Of a DNA stretch of 54,387 nucleotides, positions 18,153-25,499 are shown one piece after another (position 1 is the first letter of the stretch; the number at the start of each line of letters is the position of its first letter). Both the position numbers and the translations under genes were made by a program. The DNA lies in assembly GCA_002305805.1 (NCBI GenBank), contig DBQY01000014.1, positions 116,470-170,856 of the forward strand, written 5' to 3'. Source of the DNA: Atopobium sp. UBA1382 (GTDB taxonomy: Bacteria; Actinomycetota; Coriobacteriia; Coriobacteriales; Atopobiaceae). The notes below the pieces were generated by a model. It ran no database searches. It was not told the origin of the DNA and was given only the letters and a program-made list of their open reading frames with translations.

Positions 18153-18897
18153 CTCCGACCTCCTCCCTGTCACGCGCGAAGGACCGAACCACCAAGAGCT
18201 CCTCATCGTCGAGCGTCGCCTCGTCGATGAGGTCGGGACGCCAGCGGGCCGTGCGCTCGAGGGAGCTGAGGCGACGCCACCGGTCGACCCGCGCGTGGTC
18301 CCCGCTGAGCAGTACCTCGGGGACCGCCATGTCACGATACTGAGCCGGGCGCGTGTACTGCGCGTACTCAAGCAGGCCCGTCTCACGCGAGAAGGACTCG
18401 TCCACGGCGCTCATATCGTCGCCGAGGGCGCCGGGAAGCAGCCTCACGACGGAGTCGATGAGCACGAGGGCGGCGAGCTCGCCGCCCGTGAGCACGAAGT
18501 CGCCGAGCGAGAAGACGTCGTCGGCCAAGGTGTAGACGCGCTCGTCCATGCCCTCGTATCGGCCGCAGACGAGCAGGATGCGACCCTCATGTGAGAGCCT
18601 CTCGGCCGCACGCTGGTCGTACGGGACGCCGCAGGGCGAGAAGAACACGACGTGCGGGCGTTCGCCACGAGACGAGAGGTCGTCAACGGCCTCGAAGATG
18701 GGGGCGGGCTTCATGAGCATGCCCTGTCCTCCGCCGAACGGGGCGTCGTCGACCGTCCGGTGACGGTCATGCGTCCAGTCCCTGAGGTCGTACGACACGA
18801 ACTCGAAGACGCCCGAGCGTCGGGCGCGTCCCATGATCGAGGCATCGAGGTATGAGTCGAAGACGTCCGGGATGACGGATAGGGTCTCAAAGAGCAC
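18130..18897 (-). CDS. trmD: tRNA (guanine-37-N1)-methyltransferase
   Basis: SPOUT-class methyltransferase that makes m1G37 in tRNA and prevents +1 frameshifting. The 255-residue protein begins (M)LFETLSVIPDVFDSYLDAS, with DDAPFGGGQGMLMKPAPIF, LVCGRYEGMDERV and SLGDFVLTGGELAALVLID, the trefoil-knot SAM site. The start is a GTG at 18895-18897, overlapping nothing but 4 bases after the rimM stop, with GGGAGG spanning the end of rimM. The longer open frame upstream lies within rimM and is not conserved. Confidence 0.96.
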   Translation of the reverse strand: MLFETLSVIPDVFDSYLDASIMGRARRSGVFEFVSYDLRDWTHDRHRTVDDAPFGGGQGMLMKPAPIFEAVDDLSSRGERPHVVFFSPCGVPYDQRAAERLSHEGRILLVCGRYEGMDERVYTLADDVFSLGDFVLTGGELAALVLIDSVVRLLPGALGDDMSAVDESFSRETGLLEYAQYTRPAQYRDMAVPEVLLSGDHARVDRWRRLSSLERTARWRPDLIDEATLDDEELLVVRSFARDREEVGDGPTHEG

Positions 18898-18901
18898 GCG
18901 C

Positions 18902-19420
18902 TCACACCTCCCAGTCGAGCCCGGCGGGAATACGTATCTCAATGTCCCCTTCGCAAGGGACGTGGTCGACGACGTCGGGGATGACCGGCAGCAGCAGCTC
19001 CCCGAGCTCGCCGCGGAGCACCCACACGTCGTTGGCGGGACCAACCATCACCTCGTCGATCACGCCGCGGGCCCCCGTGCGCTCGTCACGAACGGCCCGT
19101 CCGACGAGCCTCGGGGCGTCACGGAGCTCGAAGCCCGCCGGGAGATCGGCCTCACGGGCGAGAAGCCACTTTCCAACGAGCTCCTCGGCGCCGTCAAGGC
19201 TCTCCACCCCATCGAGCGCGACCAGGTCCCCGGAGCGCCCGTCGGAGCGACAGGAAAGGACCCGATGCCACCTGGTCCCGCGCAGCATGGGCGGAACGAC
19301 GGCGACCTCGAGCCCGACGTCGACAAGCGAAGGAAGGCCGTGAGCGGGAACCGTCACGACCTCCCCATGTCTCCCGTGCGTCTTCTCCACACGGGCTATG
19401 CGCCTGAAGCGGTCTCGCAT
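18902..19420 (-). CDS. rimM: 16S rRNA processing protein RimM
   Basis: Assists 30S head maturation by binding uS19. The 172-residue protein begins MRDRFRRIARVEKTHGRHGE, the VxKxHGxxGE signature of the N-terminal beta barrel, and has ADLPAGFELRDAPRLVGRAV then a C-terminal PRC barrel with VIDEVMVGPANDVWVLRG and LLLPVIPDVV. The ATG at 19418-19420 is 6 bases after the khpA stop. Order khpA-rimM-trmD is conserved in Gram-positive bacteria. Confidence 0.95.
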   Translation of the reverse strand: MRDRFRRIARVEKTHGRHGEVVTVPAHGLPSLVDVGLEVAVVPPMLRGTRWHRVLSCRSDGRSGDLVALDGVESLDGAEELVGKWLLAREADLPAGFELRDAPRLVGRAVRDERTGARGVIDEVMVGPANDVWVLRGELGELLLPVIPDVVDHVPCEGDIEIRIPAGLDWEV

Positions 19421-19426
19421 GAGCCT

Positions 19427-19717
19427 CTAGCCCACGACCTCGACCTCTACCGCGGTACCGACGCGCTGGCCGAGGGCACGGGCGAGGGTACGAATCGCCT
19501 TGATGGTGCGGCCCTTCCGGCCGATCACCCTGCCGGCGTCCTCCTCCGAGCAGCTCACCTCGATGAGCGCGCCCTCGTCACCGTCGGTGACGTCAAGAGA
19601 GACGGCGTCCTCGTCGTCGACGAGCCCGCACACGATGTACTCGACGAGGTCGGCGACGCGGTCAGAGGGAAGCTCCTGGTCCACGGTCTCTGCGAGAGAT
19701 CCGTCGATGGCCCCCAT
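19427..19717 (-). CDS. khpA: KH-domain RNA-binding protein KhpA (YlqC)
   Basis: A 96-residue single KH-domain protein; KhpA with KhpB binds many RNAs and influences cell division in some Gram-positive bacteria. The RNA-binding GxxG loop is in VIGRKGRTIKAIRTLARALG, and DLVEYIVCGLVDDEDAVSLD precedes it. The ATG at 19715-19717 has a modest AGGTG site; a GTG three codons earlier lies too close to the rpsP stop to have its own site. It sits between rpsP and rimM, the usual place. Confidence 0.93.
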   Translation of the reverse strand: MGAIDGSLAETVDQELPSDRVADLVEYIVCGLVDDEDAVSLDVTDGDEGALIEVSCSEEDAGRVIGRKGRTIKAIRTLARALGQRVGTAVEVEVVG

Positions 19718-19726
19718 GGACGGCAC

Positions 19727-20080
19727 CTACTCGGCGTCCGACTCGGCCTCGGCCTCAGCCTCGGCGGCAGCCTCAGCAGCGGCGGCAGCCTTGGCGGCAG
19801 CCTTCTTCGAGATCTTGGTCTTCTTCTCGACGACGGGCTGGCCGTTCCTGGCAACGTCGATGAGGTGGGAGACGGCGTTGGTGGGCTGGGCGCCCTTGGC
19901 GACCCACTCGTCGACCTTCTCGAGGTTGATGTCGATGGTCTTGGGGTTGGTCAGCGGGTTGTAGCGGCCGACCTCCTCGATGTAGCGACCGTCGCGGGGC
20001 ATGCGGCCGTCAGCGACGACGACGCGGTAGTACGGACGCTTCTTGGCACCGTGACGGGCCAGGCGAATCTTGACTGCCAA
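19727..20080 (-). CDS. rpsP: 30S ribosomal protein bS16 with Ala/Glu-rich tail
   Basis: Small-subunit ribosomal protein S16. The 117-residue product starts (M)[20 protein letters not shown] and continues with [17 protein letters not shown]. The TTG at 20078-20080 is chosen because GGAGGAG lies 5 bases before it and the product then begins exactly like other bS16 proteins. After the usual core (about 80 residues) there is a tail of about 35 residues, first Lys-rich, then almost only Ala and Glu. Such tails occur in actinobacterial S16. It is the first gene of the rpsP-glyS operon. Confidence 0.96.
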   Translation of the reverse strand: MAVKIRLARHGAKKRPYYRVVVADGRMPRDGRYIEEVGRYNPLTNPKTIDINLEKVDEWVAKGAQPTNAVSHLIDVARNGQPVVEKKTKISKKAAAKAAAAAEAAAEAEAEAESDAE

Positions 20081-20154
20081 TGAACACTCCTCCATACGAG
20101 CGGTGCGCGTGGTCTTGGGGTTGGCCGCACCGCGTGGCCACAAAACGACATACC

Positions 20155-20182
20155 ATCTTACGACTCTTTGAAAAGCTCGCAA
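20155..20182 (-). promoter_or_regulatory. Promoter for the rpsP operon
   Basis: Minus-strand -35 TTGCGA (20177-20182) and -10 TAAGAT (20155-20160) with a 16-base spacer; initiation near 20148 gives a leader of about 68 bases before rpsP. Confidence 0.65.
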
Positions 20183-20231
20183 GGTGCAGTTTTTGTGAAA
20201 GGGCGCGCGGAGTCCGAGAGGGACGCTCCCC

Positions 20232-20263
20232 TTCAGGAGAAATTCAGCCCCGGTGGGTAGGAT
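20232..20263 (+). promoter_or_regulatory. Candidate response-regulator box and -10 upstream of the two-component genes
   Basis: Two TTCAG direct repeats (20232-20236 and 20243-20247) are exactly 11 bases apart, the spacing of OmpR-family tandem half-sites. Eleven bases further is TAGGAT (20258-20263), a plausible -10 centred in a GTGGG/CCCAC inverted repeat. No -35 box is evident, as expected for an activated promoter. The promoter would sit about 50 bases before the regulator start. Autoregulation is inference. Confidence 0.4.
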
Positions 20264-20319
20264 AGCCCACGTGAGACGGCGCGAGTCGGTCGCGTCGCGC
20301 CCAGGGGAAGGAATGCCTC

Positions 20320-20994
20320 ATGAACATACTGGTCGTCGAAGACGAGCGCAACCTCGCAGACGCCATCGTCCATATCGTATCCGACGCGTCCTATGGTGCG
20401 GAGGCGGTCTATGACGGCCGCTCCGGCCTCAGGGCGGCCCTCTCGGGCAACTATGACGCCATCGTGCTCGACGTCATGCTCCCCGGCATGAACGGCTGCG
20501 AGATAGTTCACGAGATGCGCCGGCAGGGCGTGGCGACGCCCGTCCTGATGCTCACGGCGCGTACCTCGACTGCCGAAAAGGTCGAGGGGCTCGACGCGGG
20601 CGCGGACGACTACATGACCAAGCCCTTCGAGGCTGACGAGCTGCTCGCCCGCCTGAGGGCCTTCACCAGGCGGCGCGGCGACGTCATGCTGGACGAGGTG
20701 ACCTTTGGTGACATCCGCCTCGACCTCGCCACGCACGACCTTTCGCACGACGGCGACTCCGTCCATCTCTCGGGCAAGGAGTTCGAGGTCATGCGCATAC
20801 TCATGAGCTCGAGCTCGAAGGTGGTCTCCAAGCAGGACCTGCTCGGGCGCGTCTGGGGCGACACGGATGCCTCGGAGAACTCGGTGGAGGCGTACGTCTC
20901 CTTCCTGAGGAAGAAGCTCGCCCATATTGGCTCCTCGGTCCAGATAACGACGCTCAGGATGCTCGGGTATCGGCTTGAGGTGCTCGAGGCCTAG
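20320..20994 (+). CDS. OmpR-family response regulator
   Basis: A 224-residue two-domain regulator. The receiver (1-118) has acidic residues near D8/E9, the phosphoacceptor D51 in IVLDVMLPG, Thr in LMLTART and Lys in DYMTKPF. The C-terminal winged helix (about 128-222) has LSGKEFEVMRILM, VWGDTDASENSVEAYVSFLRKKL and TLRMLGYRL. The ATG at 20320 follows GGGGAAGGA. Its partner kinase starts 9 bases after the stop. Nothing nearby shows the stimulus or target; the candidate direct repeat just upstream suggests self-regulation. The kinase is frameshifted, so the regulator may be without its normal partner in this clone. Confidence 0.95.
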   Translation: MNILVVEDERNLADAIVHIVSDASYGAEAVYDGRSGLRAALSGNYDAIVLDVMLPGMNGCEIVHEMRRQGVATPVLMLTARTSTAEKVEGLDAGADDYMTKPFEADELLARLRAFTRRRGDVMLDEVTFGDIRLDLATHDLSHDGDSVHLSGKEFEVMRILMSSSSKVVSKQDLLGRVWGDTDASENSVEAYVSFLRKKLAHIGSSVQITTLRMLGYRLEVLEA

Positions 20995-21003
20995 GAGGGT
21001 CTC

Positions 21004-22234
21004 ATGCTCGCACGCCTGAGGAGGGAGTTCATAGCGATCACGATGCTGCTCGTCGGCCTCGTGCTCATGGGCGTGCTCAGCATGATATTCGTGAGCAACG
21101 CTGCTACGCTGCGCTCCGTGACCTCGCGCATCCTCGACCGGGCGCTCGAGGGCAGCGTCACCTCCGCCCAGATCGGCGACACAACCGGCGAACAGAGCGC
21201 GGAGATCATGCTTGCTGTCGTCGTCGAGCTCGCGCCCGACGGTACCCCTATCGACCTCGGAGACTCTGTCCTGGCGATACCGCAGGACACCCTCGACGAC
21301 GTGGTGACGGAGATCATGGGCTCCTCCACAGGCGAGGGCGAGTGCGCTGCCTACCCCATCTCCTGGAAGCGCGCCCGCATGCCCTGGGGCTGGAGGGTCG
21401 CCCTCGTGGACACCTACTCGAGGGACGCCGCTCTCCGCACGCAGGCGCTCAACCAGATTGTCATCTTCGTCGTTTCGATGGCCGCCCTCTTCATCGTCTC
21501 CTATCTGCTCTCGGGATGGGCGTTGCGTCCCGTGGTCCGGGCATGGGAGCAGCAGCGCAGGTTCATCTCCGACGCCTCGCACGAGCTCAAGACCCCGCTC
21601 GCGGTCATTCTCGCCAACGCGCAGATCCTCGAGCGTGATTCCGGGGTGGACGAGTCCGCGCGACGGTGGGTCGTCAGCACGCGGGAGGAGGCCACGCACA
21701 TGAAGGAGCTGGTGGACGACCTTCTCACGCTCGCCCGCGCAGACGAGGCTGACGATTCCTCCACGACGCCCGACGCGCAGGCCGTCGAGGAGATCGACCT
21801 CACCGACATCGTCTCCGGCTGCTGCCTCGAGTTCGATGCCGTGGCCTTCGAACGCGAGTGCACGATCGAGTCGTCGCTCGCCCCCCCAGGTCCGAGCCCG
21901 GGTCCGAACCGACGACTACCGTCGCGTGGTGAGGACGCTCCTGGACAACGCGACAAAGTACGCGCGTACGGGAACCACCGTCCGCGTGACGCTTGACCGC
22001 GAGGGCAAGAGGTCTCGGCTCGCGGTCAGCAACTTCGGCGAGACGATCTCACCTGACGAGCTCGAGCACCTCTTCGACCGGTTCTATCGCACCGATCGTG
22101 CACGCTCACGTCAGGGCGTGGGAGGCTTCGGGCTGGGACTCTCGATCGCAAAGACACTCGTCGAATCGGCAGGTGGCACCATCAAGGCGACCTCCACCGA
22201 GAAGGACGGAACAACCTTCGTCGTCCTCATCTGA
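21004..22234 (+). pseudogene. Sensor histidine kinase split by a one-base frameshift at a C7 run
   Basis: The first frame (21004-21996) encodes two membrane segments (about 11-34 and 157-180) around a small extracytoplasmic domain, then the DHp domain with the phosphoacceptor His193 in FISDASHELKTPLAV. After SSLAP it runs out of frame and ends in 40 or so meaningless residues. The frame one base further on carries the missing half to 22234: RTDDYRRVVRTLLDNATKYA (N box) and GLGLSIAKTLVESAGGTI (G box). Removing one C from the run of seven at 21881-21887 restores a continuous 409-residue kinase. So this is one gene with a single extra base: a real mutation, phase-variable tract or sequencing error. 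The first frame alone would make a receptor without an ATP-binding domain. Confidence 0.9.
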
Positions 22235-22278
22235 CGGTCCGGGCCGTACGTGATGGTCTACACCAGGAATCGTCGTCC

Positions 22279-22494
22279 TTGTCGTCGGGATTCTGGGATT
22301 TCCCACTTTTGTCCAAGACTGATCCCGGAATTGCCCTTCTTGTCGGCTGACCTTCTAAGAACTTGAGGGTTTGTCGGCGTTTTGGCGCCGTGCGAAGGAC
22401 AACACGCACGATTTCCGGAGCCTGAGAGGACAAGCGTGCCTATTTTAGACGGCCGTCCGACAAGAGCGAACAATTCCGGAAGGCCAGCCGACAA
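22279..22494. repeat. Dyad-symmetric array of eight TTGTC-headed units, 30-31 bp apart
   Basis: In the 272-base gap between the convergent 3' ends of the kinase and dinB, TTGTC occurs at 22279, 22309, 22340 and 22371, then its complement GACAA at 22398, 22429, 22459 and 22490. Every step within an arm is 30 or 31 bases, and the two arms are mirror images about 22386.5, exactly the centre of a GGCGCC palindrome (22384-22389). No other TTGTC or GACAA occurs in the gap. Units share weaker downstream similarity: in several, about 10 bases after the head comes TTCCGGAATTG or a variant (for example 22325-22333 and, inverted, 22274+200 region at 22473-22481). Outer units 22340 and inverted 22490 match at 18 of 31 positions. 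Thirty-one bases is three helical turns, so the heads face one side of the DNA. Function unknown. Confidence 0.85.
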
Positions 22495-22506
22495 GAACCA
22501 TGAATC

Positions 22507-23757
22507 CTAGAAGTCCGACTTGTTCATTGGTGCGGTACCGGTCGTTCGACCGCTGAAGCGCAGGTCACGACCATAGTTGACTGCATCGTTCCCGTAGCGG
22601 TCCCGCAGGGCGTCGCGCACGCGCTCGAGTGCGGCGAGGGCGGGGTCGCGGTGCTCGGACACCTCGTCATCGGCAAAGAGGGCGAGCTGCTCCTCTCCCC
22701 CGTCGAATCCGGAGACGCCCACCCCGACCAGGCGCACGGCCACGCCCTCGTGCCACAGCTCGTCGAGAAGCTCGAGGGCGAACGGGCCGATGACGTGCGC
22801 GTCGTCGGTCTCGTGAGCAAGCGCGCGCTGGGCGGTGCGCACATGGCTCACGTCGAACTTGAGCTTGAGGGTCACCGTTCTGCCCTTGAGCCCCTTCTTC
22901 CTCAGGCGACGTGCCACCATGTCGCTGACGTGGAGCACCGCCGCCTCGAGCTCGTCACGAGTTCTTAGGTCCTGCGAGAAGGTCCGCTCGTTCGAGACCG
23001 ACTTAGCCTGCTCGTGCGCAGCCGCCTCGGCAACGGTGCTCCGCTCGAGACCGGCAGCCCTGAGGGCCATGCGCGGTCCATTGACGCCAAACGCCTCCGC
23101 GAGCCTGTCATGATCTGCGCGGGAGAGCTCCCCCAGGGTCTTGATTCCCATCTTGCCCAGTCGCTCGGCCGTCGCAGGCCCCACGCCGCTCATAATGCCA
23201 ACGGGGAGAGGGGCGAGAAACGCGCGCTCGGTCCCCGGTAGAACGACAGTGAGACCCTGTGGCTTCTCTCGCTCCGAGGCGATCTTCGCGACGGTCTTGT
23301 TGACGCCGATGCCAATCGAGCAAGTGACTCCCAGCTCCGCCACGCGACGCTGTATGCGCTGGCAGATGGCAACGGGGCTCTCGTGCGAGTAACGCCCGGG
23401 CGTGACGTCGAAGAAGGCCTCGTCGATGGAGACCTGCTCGACACGTGGCGTCTCGTCAACAAGAATCTCCATGACCAGGGCGCTCATCTGACGGTAGCGG
23501 TCGTAGTGTCCCTGGGTCCATATCGCCTCGGGGCAGAGGCGGCGCGCGGTGGCGGCGGGCATGGCGGAGCGTACGCCGAACTTGCGCGCCTCGTAGGAGG
23601 CGGTCGAAACGACGCCGCGCTTCTCGGCGGAACCTCCTACGATCAGGGGTTTGCCGCGCCACTCGGGGTGGTCGAGCTGCTCGACGGAGGCGAAGAAGGC
23701 GTCGAGGTCGAGCAGACCGATGGCTGGCCCCTCCCAGCTCAGGAGGTCGGGAGGCAT
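22507..23757 (-). CDS. dinB: DNA polymerase IV (Y family)
   Basis: Translesion polymerase. The 416-residue protein has the palm motifs IGLLDLDAFFASVEQ and VSIDEAFFD (catalytic Asp/Glu), the PLIVGGS and ATARRLCPEA finger segments, helix-hairpin-helix SGVGPATAERLGKMGI and a little-finger domain. There is no clear beta-clamp peptide at the extreme C-terminus, though EEQLALFADD is a clamp-binding-like QLxLF motif at about residue 366. The ATG is 2 bases after the rsfS stop, so it is the last gene of the obgE-rsfS operon; no LexA-type box was found directly in front of it. Confidence 0.95.
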   Translation of the reverse strand: MPPDLLSWEGPAIGLLDLDAFFASVEQLDHPEWRGKPLIVGGSAEKRGVVSTASYEARKFGVRSAMPAATARRLCPEAIWTQGHYDRYRQMSALVMEILVDETPRVEQVSIDEAFFDVTPGRYSHESPVAICQRIQRRVAELGVTCSIGIGVNKTVAKIASEREKPQGLTVVLPGTERAFLAPLPVGIMSGVGPATAERLGKMGIKTLGELSRADHDRLAEAFGVNGPRMALRAAGLERSTVAEAAAHEQAKSVSNERTFSQDLRTRDELEAAVLHVSDMVARRLRKKGLKGRTVTLKLKFDVSHVRTAQRALAHETDDAHVIGPFALELLDELWHEGVAVRLVGVGVSGFDGGEEQLALFADDEVSEHRDPALAALERVRDALRDRYGNDAVNYGRDLRFSGRTTGTAPMNKSDF

Positions 23758-23759
23758 TG

Positions 23760-24119
23760 TCAGGCCTCGATCCCAAGATCGACGCGAGGGGCGTCTCCCC
23801 AGAGGGTCTCGAGACGATAGAAGTCGCGCGTCTCGTGCCGGAACACGTGGACGACGACGGAGCCGTAGTCGACGAGCACCCAGGATAGCCCCTCACGACC
23901 CTCACAGGAGAGCGGGGATATGCCGCAGTTGGCGCTCACCTTCTCGCGAACCTCGTCGATGATGGCATCGACCTGGCGCGGGTTGTCTCCGGAGCAAATG
24001 AGGAAGTAGTCGCAGACGTCGGTCTTAGTGGAGAGGTCGAGAAGGACGACGTCGCTCGCCTTCTTCGAGTCGGCGGCGAACGCGGCCACCTTGGCGAGCT
24101 CGAGCGGGGTGACGGACAT
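23760..24119 (-). CDS. rsfS: Ribosomal silencing factor RsfS
   Basis: Binds uL14 and blocks subunit joining when nutrients are low. The 119-residue protein contains KASDVVLLDLSTKTDVCDYF, LICSGDNPRQVDAIIDEV and WVLVDYGSVVVHVFRHETRDFY, all family signatures. The ATG at 24117-24119 has AAGGAGA upstream. The nadD-yqeK-rsfS order is conserved among Gram-positive bacteria. Confidence 0.96.
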   Translation of the reverse strand: MSVTPLELAKVAAFAADSKKASDVVLLDLSTKTDVCDYFLICSGDNPRQVDAIIDEVREKVSANCGISPLSCEGREGLSWVLVDYGSVVVHVFRHETRDFYRLETLWGDAPRVDLGIEA

Positions 24120-24129
24120 GCTGGTCTCC

Positions 24130-24792
24130 TTATTCCTTGGTTCTCTTGGTGCGTCGCGCGGCGAGCGCGTTGTAGGTCTCGATGGTCCCGGGGAAGAGGT
24201 AGCGCCCGCCCTCGAGCACATAGACGATGCCCCCGACGAAGGATTCCCAGAAGAGGTCTTCGAGCGGAGCTTTGCCGACGAGGGAGCGTACCAGCTTGAT
24301 CCCAGGCGAGCTGGGCCTGAGGGGCTCGATGCCGTCAGCGACGAAGAGCACTTCGTCGAGCGGCGTCATGTCAGCCGATGCAGACGTGTGCACGGCGATG
24401 GCATGCCAGACCGCCGGGGGAAGCTCGGGATAGCGCTGCGGGAGGGTCCGAGCGGCTATCATGCCGTGAAGCAGCGAGTGGACAAGCTCGAGCTCTACCC
24501 CGGGGTCGATGCCGAGCTCGCGCGCATGCTCGAGCTGCTCCGAGACGGAACAGGCCTTCTCCCAGTCATGGAGGATACCCGCGGCTCGGGCGAGGAAGGG
24601 ATCGACCCCGTAGAGCACGGCGAGTCGCTCGGCCGTCTTGGCAACAGAAAGCGAGTGCGCGAGTCGACGGGGCTTGTCGGCCAGATGCTCGGAGAGGTCG
24701 AAGGTCAGCCGCTTGAGTAGAATCTTTTGCTCGGGGGCATAGCTGACCTCGATTTTCTCGATTCCCTTCGCCTTCTTCTTGGCCTTCCCCAT
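24130..24792 (-). CDS. yqeK: HD-domain hydrolase YqeK (symmetrical Ap4A hydrolase type)
   Basis: A 220-residue protein with a lysine-rich N-terminus and an HD domain: RLAHSLSVAKTAERLA, AGILHDWEKA (the HD pair), VHSLLHGMIAA and LFVADGIEPLR. YqeK proteins studied in Gram-positive bacteria hydrolyse diadenosine tetraphosphate to ADP; I infer the same here from family and position. Its ATG overlaps the nadD stop as ATGA. Confidence 0.9.
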   Translation of the reverse strand: MGKAKKKAKGIEKIEVSYAPEQKILLKRLTFDLSEHLADKPRRLAHSLSVAKTAERLAVLYGVDPFLARAAGILHDWEKACSVSEQLEHARELGIDPGVELELVHSLLHGMIAARTLPQRYPELPPAVWHAIAVHTSASADMTPLDEVLFVADGIEPLRPSSPGIKLVRSLVGKAPLEDLFWESFVGGIVYVLEGGRYLFPGTIETYNALAARRTKRTKE

Positions 24793-25499
24793 CAGCCGAC
24801 CACCTCGCGAATATGACCATAGCGGCTGCGCGGTGCCCCATAGAGCCCGTGCTTGTGCAGGTAACCGGTGACCTGGTCGGGAGTGAGGTAGCGCAGGCTC
24901 TGACCGGCGGTGACGCGCTCCCGCAGATAGCTCGACGAGATGGCGAGCGCCGGGACAGACAGATAGGTCACGTCGAAGTCAAGACCGGACGCGGCGATGG
25001 CGTCCCAGGCGCGGTCCAGGTCGTAGCCGGGCCGCGTCGCGGCAACGAGGTGCGCGAGCCGTGCTATGTCGGCAGCATCCCTCCAGGAGACGATCTCGGT
25101 GATGGCATCCGCCCCGGTTATGAAGTAGAACTCGACGTTGTCCGGGTAGAGCTCTCGCAGCAGGCGCAGCGTGTCCGCAGTGTAGGTGACGCCCTCGCGG
25201 TCGATCTCGAAGCGCGACGCGACAAAGTGCGGGTTGTCCGCCGTCGCGAGAAGCGTCATGGCAAAGCGCTCCTCGCCGGAGGTGACCTGCTTGTCCTGCT
25301 TGAACGCGGGCCTACCAGCGGGCATGAAGACGACGAGGTCAAGCCCCAGGTCGTCGAACGCCTGCTCGGCGGCGACAAGGTGGCCGTTGTGGATGGGGTC
25401 GAACGTGCCTCCCATGATGCCGAGGCGATACGTTCTTGCCTCGTCGATGCCGAGCACGGGAAGGTCCCGCTCCCGCAGACGGGCGACGTCGACCGTCAT
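24792..25499 (-). CDS. nadD: Nicotinate-nucleotide adenylyltransferase
   Basis: Adenylates nicotinate mononucleotide in NAD synthesis. The 235-residue protein has a 24-residue N-terminal lead, then LGIMGGTFDPIHNGHLVAAE with the GGTFDPxHxGH nucleotidyltransferase motif, FITGADAITEIVSW, and the ISSSYLRERV triphosphate loop near the C-terminus. The ATG overlaps the proA stop by ATGA. A start closer to the core is not supported by a better ribosome site. Confidence 0.95.
   Translation of the reverse strand: MTVDVARLRERDLPVLGIDEARTYRLGIMGGTFDPIHNGHLVAAEQAFDDLGLDLVVFMPAGRPAFKQDKQVTSGEERFAMTLLATADNPHFVASRFEIDREGVTYTADTLRLLRELYPDNVEFYFITGADAITEIVSWRDAADIARLAHLVAATRPGYDLDRAWDAIAASGLDFDVTYLSVPALAISSSYLRERVTAGQSLRYLTPDQVTGYLHKHGLYGAPRSRYGHIREVVG

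Noticed and set aside
18898..19044. Extended N-terminus of trmD
   Set aside because: It lies inside rimM, is Ser/Cys-rich and unlike any TrmD; the GTG at 18897 gives the conserved start.
22258..22494. Minus-strand 78-codon frame across the symmetric array
   Set aside because: It coincides with the repeat array, has no ribosome site at its start and its codons follow the repeat unit, not a protein pattern.
22279..22494. CRISPR array
   Set aside because: Units are degenerate and reverse orientation at the centre; there are no identical repeats, no spacers of even length and no cas genes in the window.
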